Position numbers and translations under genes: made by a program
In this document: positions 11,207 through 21,922 of the stretch, piece after piece
Position numbering within the stretch: position 1 is the first letter of the stretch
Layout of the letters: each line of letters opens with the position of its first letter
The notes under the pieces: model-generated
Told to the model about the DNA's origin: nothing
Databases searched by the model: none
What the model saw: only the letters and a program-made list of their open reading frames with translations
DNA from: Zygnema cylindricum
Taxonomy: Eukaryota; Streptophyta; Zygnematophyceae; Zygnematales; Zygnemataceae
Length of the DNA: 64,000 nt
Reading direction: 5' to 3'
Assembly: GCA_037447655.1 (NCBI GenBank)
Contig: JBBHKE010002145.1
Span: forward strand, 51,861 to 115,860

Positions 11207-11262
11207 AAGATCCGCAGGTACATGTTACGAGGAGCAGGTAATACTAATTTAATGCAAGGGAA

Positions 11263-12460
11263 CACGCCCTATTTTAGCCCCTTCCAACTAGCATTTTCAA
11301 CACTATTTTGTGATTTTCGGCCAGAGCAAGAAGTGACCAAATCAGTGTTATTAACTGTAATAAATATGGAGGTGTGGTTTTCTTCTTGTCCATTCATACT
11401 TTGTATGTTCAACTTGTCTTCGTGCCTCTTGCCTCTCATCTCCCTCTCTTGCCCTGTTCTTAGAAAAGATGCCACGTGGCACAGAGGAGATCGAATGACA
11501 GACAGAAGACCTGATTTCAAATCAGCTGCGTCCTAAACAATTGACAGAAACTCCGTTTTGTTATTCTTCCTGCAACTTCAAATTAGTTTATTAAAACTCA
11601 CTCGATATAGGAATTGATGTTGCGTTGTTTGTCTGTATCTCTGATGCAAAAACTCGTATACATCCTCCCAATCTAAAATATTTCAGAAAGCAACATCAAA
11701 AAAATCACTAGGTTGTAAATCGCACATGCTTGCAGTGTACAACGGATTGGACAAACTCATCAATTGAAAAAAGAAATAAAAAGAAACCCTCTACAAATAC
11801 ACATTCTCTACAAGAATCACCCTCTGCGAGACACGGAAACTGTAAACATCTTCAGCATGGTACAATAGAGCCACACATCTGAAATTCCGAGCACCTAATA
11901 CCAAAAACGATGAAAAACATACAAAGTTTATTAAAAAGTTGTCCATTCTCCGGCTCCGATGGCTTGGTCGCTCCTTCCCACTCATCCCTTGTCTGAGAGA
12001 GGGCCATGTCGAGGCCAAAACCCCCCGCGCTATTGGATGGCTCGCATGTCACACAACACACAAATGTTGTGACAAAGCGTGACGCATCTGTAGTGCGTCA
12101 CGCCATGTGATAGTTTCCAATGGGGAATAGGAGGAAGGCAAAGCACCCAAAAATGAACAACATAATACTCCGCTACTCACCTTTTGTAGGGTTTTTAGGG
12201 TTTTTGTACGGTTGATATGAGGATTCCCGATTGCTGAGTGCTATCGGTCATCGTGAAGGCAGGGGCGAAGTTCTTTTCTCCTTCTTCTACATGGCGCCGA
12301 AAAATCCCATCATTGTTTCTCTCATCGTGACACTTTGTCACAGTGCAAAACAACACGTTACCGTTGGTTTCTCGTGACATTTGTCACAGTTTATCATACT
12401 GCGATCAGGCTTTGTTTCCCTGTGCGACAGTTTGTCCCCCCGCGACAGCTTCGGGTTAAG
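11263..12460. other. Gene-free stretch after the retroelement
   Basis: No gene recognised. GGGAACACGCCCTA at 11258-11271 matches the terminal repeat of the Harbinger-type MITE at 62.3-63.2 kb and may be a solo end. A minus-strand frame at 11852-12061 with a hydrophobic stretch (LCMFFIVFGI) has no family signature. Confidence 0.35.
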
Positions 12461-12462
12461 AG

Positions 12463-12735
12463 GGTCTTAGGGGGGGGGCAGGGGGTCTTTCGGGCAAAGA
12501 GGGGAGCCAGAGAGGGGCTGGGAGGTAGGCAAGGAAGGGGAGGGAGGGGTCTTAGGGAGGGGATTTTAAGAGGGGGGGGGGGTGGGGGCGGGGGGGGGGG
12601 TAACAGAAAGAGAGAGGGGATGGGGGAGAGGAAAGAAGGAGGCGCGAGAGAGGGAGGGAGGAAAGTAAGTAGTTGAAGAGAGGGAAAGGGGCAGAGGTAT
12701 GGGGCAGAGAAAGGGAAGAGAGAGGGAGGGTACGT
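12463..12735 (+). repeat. G-rich purine block with G-quadruplex potential
   Basis: Runs of 8-9 G at 12469, 12573 and 12589 and many GGGAGAGG words. At least four long G-tracts lie close together near 12570-12600, compatible with G-quadruplex folding. The C-rich block of 12783-13020 follows, so the strand bias flips at about 12750. Confidence 0.8.
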
Positions 12736-12782
12736 GAGCCGCCGCGATGGATGGAGTAGTAGTACACACACTACGCTATCCT

Positions 12783-13022
12783 CCACTTTCCTTTGGTGCT
12801 CTTCCCCACTCCTCCTCCTTCCCCTACCCTACGCCTGTTGCGTCTCCCTCTTCCCCAAGTGCCCGTTATTCCACGCCTCTCTCCCCCCCCCCACCCCTCC
12901 CCCCTCCCCTCCACCCCCCCTCTCCCAGCCCCCCTCTCCCCCCCTCCCCCTCCCCCTCCCCCTTCCCCATCCCCCTCCCCCCTCCCCCTCCCCCTCCCAC
13001 TCCCCCTCCCACTCCCCCCTCG
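12783..13022 (+). repeat. C-rich pyrimidine block
   Basis: CCCCCTCC-type simple sequence, the strand-complement in kind of the preceding G-rich block. The proline-rich open frames it contains are compositional artefacts. Confidence 0.8.
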
Positions 13023-13337
13023 CCCTTTCAACCTCCATGTGGCCCCTGATTGGCGCCTTAGTACTTTTTTGTCGGTTACAATTTGCGGCGTAACCTTTAA
13101 GTCACGGAACGAGAATCATGTCGTACGTCGCGTATCAGGAATTTTGTCTTTATCGCTAAAACAACATAATAATATAAAATATTAAATTTATAAAATACAA
13201 TATATCGCGATATATATCACAATAAGTTATGTTGGTCTGGGTACGATATATTGAGGACTTTGCTCGATCGATATTCAATATATCGAATATTTAAATTATC
13301 GCGATATGAAATTACCCGATACCCAACACTACTAATA
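13023..13337. other. AT-rich spacer with TATCGCGATA palindromes
   Basis: No gene. The stretch contains repeated CGATAT and TATCG words near 13200-13320, including ATATCGCGATATAT at 13200-13213 and ATCGCGATAT near 13299. It ends in a fragment of a MITE terminus. Confidence 0.4.
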
Positions 13338-13353
13338 GCGATTCGCGGTGTAC
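13338..13353 (+). mobile_element. Solo MITE terminus
   Basis: AATAGCGATTCGCGGTGTA matches the right end of the TA-flanked MITE clan but has no matching left end upstream. It directly abuts the family B element starting at 13356. This indicates a decayed or nested insertion. Confidence 0.5.
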
Positions 13354-13355
13354 TG

Positions 13356-13981
13356 TACACCGCGAATTGTAATTAGAGTAATGAGAAATTAGAGTAAAAA
13401 AACAAAAAAAAACAAAAAAAACAATTAGAGTAATAAACTCTAATTTATGTGATAGAACTTTTTCACAGAGGAAGTTTACTCTAATTTATTTAAGTACTCT
13501 ATATTAGGTTATGTCTGCAATAATTATCCGCGCTGAAATTATAAACACTAAATTACGTATACGTATAGAATCTATCACTCCATATAGCTTTGACGTCATT
13601 ATGACGTTATTAACATTTGTCACGCTGAATGTCAGTAATGTTCACACTGACGACGATGCTGTCAAGGGACGAGAGTTATGCGAACGCCTTTTTTTCGATG
13701 TGATTGATTTTTTGTTTAGTGCGATTTCACAAACGAGCGCGATTCTATTAAATCAATATTTGTACCTTTTTACTTACAAATGTACAATTATGCACGGTCG
13801 GACGTCGTCCGTACTCCACACTATTTAAAACGAGCCTATATTATAATTTTTGACACTTATTAAACCTCACCTAAATTAGAACAATGAAAAAATATAATCA
13901 TTTACTTTATTTGACGTGATAGAGTCGAAATTTCGAGTGACCGAATTAGCGTCATTTACTCTAATTACGATTCGCGGTGTA
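13356..13981 (-). mobile_element. TA-flanked MITE, family B, copy 1
   Basis: A 622-bp element between TA dinucleotides with termini CACCGCGAATTGTAATTAGA and TCTAATTACGATTCGCGGTG. The interior (TTAGGTTATGTCTGCAATAA, TTGACGTCATTATGACGT) matches the elements at 23353 and 60688 in reverse orientation. The 105-codon frame inside (13511-13828) is not conserved as an open frame in the other copies and is not called as a gene. Confidence 0.82.
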
Positions 13982-14180
13982 GTGTAGCGATTTCTAACCG
14001 TCCTATCAAGGGTACAAAGAATCTATCGTCCTCGTCGCTTCAATATCGTTTCACTTACATGTAAGGTAAACTCGCATCAACAACATCCAGGTACCTGTCG
14101 AGGCCACCTTGAAATCGTCGGCCGCGGGTCAACTGTCGCGATCACTTTGTCACTGTCACTGTACTAGAGAGTAGGGTTTC

Positions 14181-15140
14181 TGTAACAGTAATAGCGGATC
14201 GAAATTGTTTATAAATGGGTATTTAGGTGTTATGATTATAGAGTACTAAAATTGGTAGATGTCCGCGAAAGAATCACGCTATTTGGAGTTATATTTTAAA
14301 AGTTATAGCGACGGGTGTATTTAGGTGACAGCGTGGGGTCTACATAACAAGTGGGTATCATTGAAACGGGTTAAGGGTCAAATTAGTACGAAATTACGCG
14401 CATACGTTTCATAAAGTTCTAATGAAACGTTTAGTATGCACGGTGCTTCGTTTCGTACAAATTTTAGTACGAAACGTCACTTTCACTTAAGGGAATTTCG
14501 TAGGAAGTTTCGCGTGGAAATTTGTTATGCACGATCGTGCGAAGTCGCGTTTCGTTTGGCGCGCAATTTTGCACGTAAATGTTACGTAGTGAAACGTAAC
14601 GTTTGATTGGTTAGTAAAGCGCTAAGTAGTTAGTAAGAGATTTCGCACGTTTTTGCATTGGTCAGTCTGAGTCTTTGCTGATCAATGATTGGCCCAGGTA
14701 AAAGCCTGTTAAAACGGAGCTCTGGCCTGGCGAGTCCAGGGCGATGATGGATAAATAGTGAAGTGTAAGAGGAGAGTAGACATCTTTTCCTTTGGAAAAG
14801 TTTGTGGAAATTCCGGCTGATCTTGGTCCTGAGCGATTAATACCAAATTGGAGAAAAGGCATTTTGCATTGAAATCTCTTACTAACTAAATAGTGTTTTA
14901 GTAATTAAGAGATAGAATTATTAAGAGTGGAGAGTAGTGGAAAATACTTTAAAAAGAAGGGTTGAGCCACGAGGGCAAGAGACCAAGCTAATGTTATGTG
15001 GACAGAAGCTTCTTCTAATTTAAAGTTTATCCTTATGTGAGTGTTGTCAAATGTGGATGTGTGTTTTCCAATGTGTGGAATGTGTGGTTGGAATTGTTTG
15101 TAGTAATGGGATTTTCTGAGAGGTAGGAGATCCTGTTACA
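14181..15140 (+). repeat. 5' LTR of the gypsy element
   Basis: A 960-bp LTR bounded by TGTAACAG and CTGTTACA, a TG...CA end with an 8-bp inverted repeat. It contains many GTACGAAACG and CGTTTCG words. It differs from the 3' LTR by a roughly 24-bp segment after GGCATTT and smaller changes. Confidence 0.95.
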
Positions 15141-15142
15141 TA

Positions 15143-15160
15143 TGGTATCGGAACTTAGGT
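15143..15160 (+). promoter_or_regulatory. Primer binding site of the gypsy element
   Basis: TGGTATCGGAAC lies two bases after the 5' LTR. It resembles the complement of the 3' end of initiator tRNA-Met (TGGTATCAGAGC-type) with mismatches, as is common for plant LTR elements. Confidence 0.65.
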
Positions 15161-15912
15161 TAGAAACCAGGGAGAAGTTTGCTCACCCGAAAATCGATTG
15201 CCGTGACTGGTGAGGGTGCTCTGACCTGTGTCGGTGGAACCACAATGTGAAGTGGTAGGGGATTGGAGGGAAACTAAGTGACCACACTGCCACCGGCCGC
15301 TGGTTAGATGTGGGGCGTGCTTAGGTCCTAAGGACCAAGGCGGGGTGGGCAGTGTAGCCACCGCTGAAGCTCACTCCAATTACCTAGAGGCCAAACAAAC
15401 TTGCCTTCTCCTAGCAATGATTCATGTGTAGAGGGAGGGCTTGAAGCCATGAAGGGTGAGGATGTGAGGATTATAGAACAAAAGATCCTGATGTAGTGGG
15501 AAATGGGAATTTGCTAATGGAGGAGAAGGAAAGTGGAGTACTTTACTTCTTCAAGAGCAAAGGAGTCCAGAAATGACTCAAAACTTTTCAAACCCTAAAT
15601 TGTTACCTTGATTGATTTCAGTTTTGCTGTTGCAAAATTTATGGTTAAATCTTACTTTTGAGAGCTTTCAATTTTTGCTATTGCAAAATTGGTGGGGAAA
15701 TTCTTACATTTATGTTTCAATGTTGGGAAATTGAAAATTTGAATTTGTACTAACTTATTGTCAATGTCTTTTTAATTTCTCAGATCTTGATCTTTTCAAA
15801 GGATTTGTTAAGGAGAAGAAGTTTTGGATTGGAGCAATCTAAGGACTTCAATTCTGCAGCAAATTTCTTTGGGAAATTATACTCTATCTTTCCTTTTGCT
15901 TGATTTAATTGT

Positions 15913-17193
15913 GTGATAATGGCAAATTCTGCATGGAAACGTGAAATGGAGAATGCTTTGAATGTGTTGAAGAAACGAACTGTAAAATTGGTAAAAAAAT
16001 TTAATAATCATTCTGCTGCTGTGGATGAACAAATTTGCGAATTGAAAAGTGAATTGAAAGTTGTTAAAGAAAATGGGAATGTTTCAAATGAGAAATTGGA
16101 TGAGCTCATTAATTTAATTCAGGCAAAGAATGATGTTAATGACCAAAAGGGTGAAAGTAGTAAAAGAAATGCCAATTTTAGGGAGGATGATCATGATAGA
16201 CCTAAGAAGATAAGGGATCTGAAATTGTCTATTAGTGAGGCACCATCGTTTGATGGTAAGAAGATTGATGAGTTGGATGCTTGGATTTTTCATATGGAGT
16301 ATTATTTGGAATCTAGGAATTGTGATCGCGATGATTATACTTCTTTTGCAGTTAGCTGTCTGAAAGGCGATGCTCAAATTTGGTATTATACTCAGAGAAG
16401 GTCTAAATTGATTCCTGATAATGCTGATTGGGAAACTTTTAAAACCGCGATCAAATCGCGTTTCTTGTCTGTCACTTTTAAATCCAGAATGGAAGAAAAG
16501 TGGTTGAATTGTAAGCAGACTGGATCTGTGAAGGATTATATTGTAGAATTTGACTCATCTAGTATTCATGTCATAGGTTTGACTGATGAAATGGCTAAAT
16601 TGCATTTCTTGAACTATTTGAATCCTGTACTGAAATCAGAGCTAAAACATCAAAATTTTAATAATTTGAAAGAATTACAAGATAAGTCATTGGAATTAGA
16701 GGATCAGTTGGGGTATAATCGGGAAACACGATCAGTAAGGGGTAATTTAAATGAAGTATCACAGTGGGATGATGAGGAATTTGTTGAAGAGGGTCTGAAT
16801 GCTGGTCTGGTGAATAGGCAAAATATCTTCAGGGGAAATCAAAGGGGTGGACATAGTGTTAATGCAGGAAATAAATTTAACAATAGAGGGGGGTACATTA
16901 AAAGTCCTAAACCAAACATTAATGCCCAGAAGTCTAACCTTACCATCCCCACATGCACTATTTGTCAGAAAAAGGGTCATAGGGCATTTGAGTGTGCACA
17001 ACTGAAAAAGATTAACTGTTATAACTGTGGAGAGGAGGGACATTTTAGTAGAGAGTGCATAAAACCCAAAAAGAAAGTCACTTGTTTCAAATGTGGAGGT
17101 CCAGATCATTACGCTAAAGACTGTACAGATAAAGGTTCTCTAAAAATAGCCGAAGTAAATGAAGGTCTCCAAGAGGATATTGCATTAACTTAG
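15913..17193 (+). CDS. gag: Gypsy Gag polyprotein
   Basis: This 426-residue structural protein forms the virus-like particle and packages element RNA in the cytoplasm. A coiled-coil-like N-terminus (about residues 10-75) precedes the retrotransposon gag domain (about 115-275, with LDAWIFHMEYYL and the CLKGDAQIWY region). A basic linker follows, then three CCHC zinc knuckles at about 348-361 (CTICQKKGHRAFEC), 369-382 (CYNCGEEGHFSREC) and 391-404 (CFKCGGPDHYAKDC). The frame is intact. It ends at 17193, just before the pol frame that opens at 17249. Having Gag and Pol in separate frames is compatible with frameshifting or with decay. Confidence 0.92.
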   Translation: MIMANSAWKREMENALNVLKKRTVKLVKKFNNHSAAVDEQICELKSELKVVKENGNVSNEKLDELINLIQAKNDVNDQKGESSKRNANFREDDHDRPKKIRDLKLSISEAPSFDGKKIDELDAWIFHMEYYLESRNCDRDDYTSFAVSCLKGDAQIWYYTQRRSKLIPDNADWETFKTAIKSRFLSVTFKSRMEEKWLNCKQTGSVKDYIVEFDSSSIHVIGLTDEMAKLHFLNYLNPVLKSELKHQNFNNLKELQDKSLELEDQLGYNRETRSVRGNLNEVSQWDDEEFVEEGLNAGLVNRQNIFRGNQRGGHSVNAGNKFNNRGGYIKSPKPNINAQKSNLTIPTCTICQKKGHRAFECAQLKKINCYNCGEEGHFSRECIKPKKKVTCFKCGGPDHYAKDCTDKGSLKIAEVNEGLQEDIALT

Positions 17194-17248
17194 CTGAGCT
17201 GGAAGCCCAAGAAGCGGGAAACGGAAAGGACTAACTGAAAGTCCTCAG

Positions 17249-19006
17249 TTGAGTCAACCGGATCCAGAAGTTAAAGAGTTAACTTTGGAGGGCAAATTAA
17301 TGAATGGAAAAGTTAGGATAGCTGAATCTATTATGATTCTCACTACACTGCATAGTTTAAAGAATCCTTCTGATGAAATTCTTAACAACAGACCTATGTT
17401 AGGACAGTTAAGTAATGATGACACCGGACACAGTTTGATTAGATTCGAGTCATTAGTGGAAGGAAAACCGTTGAAAGTAATGGTTGATTCAGGTGCCACA
17501 CATAATTTTATTTCACATAAGTTTGTAGAGGAAAATAAAATTCCTACTGTCATAAGGGAAAAGCCTTTACATGTTCAAGTGGCAAATGGTAATAAGTCCA
17601 CATTAGACTTACAAACTGACACAATTGAAGTGGATATTCAGGGTCGTAAAATGAAAGTTGTGTGTGAAATAATGAATTTAGGAAGTGAGGAACTAATTCT
17701 GGGAAAGCCTTGGTTAACAGAACATAATCCTCAAATTAATTGGGAAATTAACACCTTAAAAGTGAAGTCTGAAAACGGTTGGAAGGTTTTGCAAGCATTA
17801 TCTCCTAAGAAATTGCATAGGAATCATATAAATAACATAACTAGATTGGGAGTGGAAGGTTTGATATCTGCTAAACAATTTAAAAAGCACTTAAAAGATA
17901 AAACAAATCATGCTTTCTTGTTATTAGTAACTGAGACTGTTACTGATGAAAGGGGGGGAGAAAACACTAACATTGATGTCATTCCTAAATCAGACACCAC
18001 TAAAACTTTTGAAAAACTAAAATATGATTTTGTAACTGACATTAATACATTTGATGTTGCTGTTAAAGATTTGATTTTTGAATTTCAAGATGTTTTTCCT
18101 AATGATTTACCCTCAAGAAGGCCACCTTCCCGAGATGTGGAACACGTTATTAACCTTGAACCTGGTTGCAACCCTCCTGTCACAGGAATTTATAAGCACA
18201 GTTTCTTTGAGCAAGAGGAGTTAAAGAAACAGATCAAAGAACTCTTAGAGAAAGGACATATTCAGACTAGCAAATCACCGTATGGAGCACCAGTTCTCTT
18301 TGTCAAAAAGAAGGACGGAACGTTGAAAATGTGTGTCGATTATCGTAGTCTGAACAAGATTACGGTGAAAGATAAGTATCCGTTACCTTTAATTTCTGAT
18401 TTGATAGATCGTTTAAAAGGTGCTAAAGTATTTTCGTTGATTGACCTGCGTAGTGGCTTTAATCAGGTGCCAATCAGAACTGAGGATGTTGATAAAACTG
18501 CTTTCAGGACTAGGGTAGGTCATTTTGAATGGATAATAATGCCATTCGGCTTAACGAATGCACCGCCTACTTACCAAAGATTAATGAACCAAACTTTTTC
18601 TGATTACATAGATGAGTTTGTTCAGGTGTTTATTGATGATATTCTAATTTACAGTGAATCTAGAGAACAACATGTAATTCATTTAAGAAAAGTGTTAGAA
18701 AGGTTAAAAGAAAGAAAATTATATGGAAAATTGTCAAAATCTAGCTTTCTTAAAAGTGAACAATTATTTTTGGGACATATAGTTAGTGGGGAAGGTGTTA
18801 AAACAGATCCATCCAAAATCACTACAATCCAAAATTGGAAGCAACCTACTAATGTCACGGAAGTTAGATCATTTTTGGGATTGGCCACTTACTACAGGAA
18901 ATTTATAAAGAACTTCAGTATGATTGTTGCACCTTTGACGGATTTACTTCGAAAAAGGAGACGTTTGTGTGGGGAGCTGATGAAGAGAGAGCATTCGGGG
19001 AACTAA
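17249..19006 (+). pseudogene. pol: Gypsy Pol: protease and reverse transcriptase
   Basis: A 585-codon frame encodes an aspartic protease with [10 protein letters not shown] (Asp about 80). A Ty3-type reverse transcriptase follows, with [39 protein letters not shown] and the catalytic [11 protein letters not shown] box. The frame then leaves the polyprotein at about 18950, in the A-rich stretch after DLLRK, and ends in unrelated residues at 19006. RNase H resumes in another frame from 18967. The start is the first plausible codon after the Gag stop; the N-terminal 50 residues are weakly conserved in the family. The indel disconnects RT from RNase H, so this copy is probably inactive. Confidence 0.92.
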
Positions 19007-19911
19007 AAGGGAAGTTGACCTCTGCTCCTACACTGGTGTATCCTGACCCTGCTGGAGAATTTGAAGTTCTGATCACTACAGATGCTTCTGACAAAGGTCT
19101 AGGTGCAGTCATAAGTCAAAAAGTCGGCAAACACTTTCATCCTATTGCTTTTGAGTCCAGAAAATTCAATGATGCTGAAAAGAACTATACAACACAGGAA
19201 AAAGAATTACTTGCGATTGTACATGCATTGGTGAAATGGCGATGTTATTTGCATAATAAAGAATTTACAGTTCACTGTGATAATAAAGCACTTTCTTATT
19301 TACAGAGATTAAGTGATGCACAGATTATGACCGGCAGACAGGTTAGGTGGATGCAAAAATTAGCATATTTCAAGTTTAATGTCAAACATATTCCTAGGAA
19401 GACAAATGTAGTTGCAGATCCTTTTAGTAGATGTTTTGAAAAAAGTGTTATGGTTCAAGATGAATTGTTTTTAGATACTGTTAGAAATGGTTATGATAAA
19501 GATCCTTATTTTGCTGTGATTTGCAAGAATATTTCGGGAGGGAATTCTGACCCATTGAATGAGAGGCATGTCAAAAACTTTAGACTAGAGGATGGTTTAC
19601 TGTATTTGCAAATTGGGGATAGATTATGCATTCCTGAAGTCGGAGACTTAACAAAACAAATTTTGCTGGAAGCTCATGAGCATTTAGGACATCTAGGTCG
19701 AGATAAAACTCTTGATCGGTTGCAAAGTAGATTGTTTTGGCATGGGATGGCAATGGAGGTGTCAAAACACGTGGAAAGTTGTGTCCCTTACCAACAAAGT
19801 AAACCTAGTACCCAAAAACCTAAAAGGTCTCTTAAAACCTTTGGATATCCTCGAAATACCGTGGGAATCTGTCAGTATGGATTTTATTGTCAGGTTGCCT
19901 GCTACATCTAA
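18967..19911 (+). pseudogene. Gypsy Pol: RNase H and integrase zinc domain
   Basis: This frame continues Pol after the first frameshift. It has the RNase H core (ITTDASDKGLGAV, FESRKFNDAEKNYTTQEKEL, VHCDNKAL), the connection HIPRKTNVVADPFSR and the integrase HHCC zinc domain (AHEHLGHLGRDKT ... ESCVPYQQSKP, with the first Cys of the expected CxxC present and the second replaced). It runs into unrelated residues after about 19830, marking a second frameshift. Confidence 0.88.
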
Positions 19912-20935
19912 AAGGAATGACAGTATCATGGTCGTAGTCGATAGGTTCAGTAAAATGGCAATCTTTATCCCTTGCAAAACCACTCATTCAGTTGTAGATA
20001 TTGCAAAACTATATTTTGACAACGTGGTCAAACATCATGGAATCCCTATATATATAGTCAGTGATAGAGATTCTAAATTTACGTATACTTTTTGGAAAAA
20101 ATTACAACAAAGTTTAGGCTCTGAATTGAAAATGAGTACCGCTTATCATCCTCACACAGATGGACAGACATAAAGGATGAACCGTACACTAGAGGAAATG
20201 CTTATGACTGTTTGCAGTGCAGTTCAGATCACATGGGAATCTAAACTGCCATTAATGGAATTTGCATACAATTCATGTAAACATGCTAGTACAGGATTCT
20301 CACCATTTGAAGTTGCATACGGATACCAACCTAGAGAAGCATTAGACTTAATAACAGGGGTCACTCAAGAGAATAGAGGTTCAGGAACAGAGTTTTGGGA
20401 ATACATTCAAACAGTTTGGAAAACTGTCCGAGATGCATTAGTGGAGGCACAAAGGAGGCAAGAATTAAATGCTAACCGCAAACGGGGTGATTGGGTGTTA
20501 CGCACAGGCGACAAGGTTTGGCTTTCTACAACTCATTACAGGTGCAAGATCGAGGGACAATCGGATCCTACGGGAAAATTTGCTCCTAAGTACATTGGAC
20601 CATTTACTGTAACCGAGATGATATCGTCAGTTGCTGCCAAATTGGACTTGCCGCCTTTATCAAAGATTCATCCAGTGATACACATCAGCCAATTGAAACC
20701 AGCAAATCTTCGCCCAACTGAAGGAGAATTGGAATTGGATCCCTCAATAATTATAGAACCTGAAGTTCACACATGGGTAATAGATTGGGTTGGTCAACGG
20801 TTCAAGGTCGGTGATACTATATTCTGGCAAGTGCATTATCTAGGAAGGCCTGAGGATGAGTTGACTTTAGAGGATAAAAATTCTGAGTTTTTACAGAGGT
20901 ACTGGAGGGATAATAATATAGAAGTCCCGTCTTGA
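19830..20935 (+). pseudogene. Gypsy Pol: integrase core and chromodomain-like tail
   Basis: The integrase core has catalytic Asp in VSMDFIVRLP and Asp in IVSDRDSKF. The third catalytic residue, the Glu expected after HPHTDGQT, is replaced by a TAA stop at 20171-20173. The frame reopens at 20177 (MNRTLEEML) and continues through the GPF/Y-like module (KYIGPFTVTE) to a chromodomain-like tail (QVHYLGRPEDELTLED). Such tails steer integration by reading histone marks. The stop at the active site removes integrase activity in this copy. Confidence 0.9.
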
Positions 20936-20967
20936 TAATTAAAGGTGTTTTAACTGAGGTCGGTTAA

Positions 20968-20984
20968 AAATAAAGAGGGGATGA
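20968..20984 (+). promoter_or_regulatory. Polypurine tract of the gypsy element
   Basis: The purine-rich AAAATAAAGAGGGGATGA sits immediately before the 3' LTR, the position where plus-strand DNA synthesis is primed. Confidence 0.75.
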
Positions 20985-21917
20985 TGTAACAGTAATAGCG
21001 GATCGAACTTGTTTATAAATGGGTATTTAGGTGTTATGATTATAGAGTACTAAAATTGGTAGACGTACGCGAAAGAATCACGCTATTTGGAGTTATATTT
21101 TAAAAGTTAAAGCGATGGGTGTATTTAGGTGACAGCGTGGGGTCTACATAACAAGTGGGTATCATTGAAACGGGTTAAGGGTCAAATTAGTACCGAAATT
21201 ACGCGCATACGTTTCATAAAGTTCTAATGAAACGTTTAGTATGCACGGTGCTTCGTTTCGTACAAATTTTAGTACGAAACGTCACTTCCACTTAAGGGAA
21301 TTTCGTAGGAAGTTTCGAGTGCGAAATTTGTTATGCACGATCGTGCGAAGTCGCGTTTCGTTTGGCGCGCAATTTTGCACGTAAATGTTACGTAGTGAAA
21401 CGTAACGTTTGATTGGTTAGTAAAGCGCTAAGTAGTTAGTAAGAGATTTCGCACGTTTTTGCATTGGTCAGTCTGAGTCTTTGCTGATCAATGATTGGCC
21501 CAGGTAAAAGCCTGTTAAAACGGAGCGTTGACTCTTGCCTGACGAGTCCAGGGCGATGATGGATAAATAGTGAAGTGTAAGAGGAGAGTAGACATCTTTT
21601 CCTTTGGAAAATTTTGTGGAAATTCCGGCAGATCTTGGTCCTGAGCGATTAATACCAAATTGGAGAAAAGGCATTTAAATAGTGTTTTAGTAGTTAAGAG
21701 ATAGAATTATTAAGAGTGGAGAGTAGTGGAAAATACTTTAAAAAGAAAGGTTGAGCCACGAGGGCAAGAGACCAAGCTAATGTTATGTGGACAGAAGCTT
21801 CTTCTAATTTAAAGTTTATCCTTATGTGAGTGTTGTCAAATGTGGATGTGTGTGGAATGTGTGGTTGGAATTGTTTGTAGTAATGGGATTTTCTGAGAGG
21901 TAGGAGATCCTGTTACA
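20985..21917 (+). repeat. 3' LTR of the gypsy element
   Basis: A 933-bp LTR with the same TGTAACAG/CTGTTACA ends as the 5' LTR. It is shorter mainly through loss of the segment after AAAAGGCATTT and a short GTGTTTTCCAAT segment near the end. It carries a small insertion (GTTGACTCTT) near 21528. Confidence 0.95.
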
Positions 21918-21922
21918 GTTTC

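Larger units (their letters stand above)
8988..11239 (-). mobile_element. Non-LTR retrotransposon, degenerate, inserted in the Ran segment
   Basis: The second copy of the duplicated segment has the empty site (GATAGTACTAATTT). Here about 2.25 kb interrupts it between GATA (8987) and ATACTAATTT (11241). The element reads on the minus strand with reverse transcriptase then a C-terminal zinc/endonuclease-like region. Its 3' end on the coding strand is a run of 17 T (17 A at 8988-9004 on the plus strand), the opposite of a poly-A tail. The 5' end is truncated or undefined, and no long target duplication is seen. Confidence 0.75.
14176..21922 (+). mobile_element. Ty3/gypsy chromovirus LTR retrotransposon, complete but decayed
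   Basis: Two LTRs (14181-15140 and 20985-21917) flank gag and pol. A 5-bp target duplication GTTTC lies at 14176-14180 and 21918-21922. The domain order is gag, protease, reverse transcriptase, RNase H, integrase and a chromodomain-like tail, which places it among chromoviruses. Pol is broken by two frameshifts and one stop. The LTRs differ by several indels, so insertion is not very recent. Confidence 0.95.

Noticed and set aside
12335-13185. Proline-rich and glycine-rich open frames
   Set aside because: Direct result of the G-rich and C-rich blocks.
13511-13828. A 105-codon ORF inside a MITE
   Set aside because: The matching positions in the other two family B copies are not open, so coding is unlikely.
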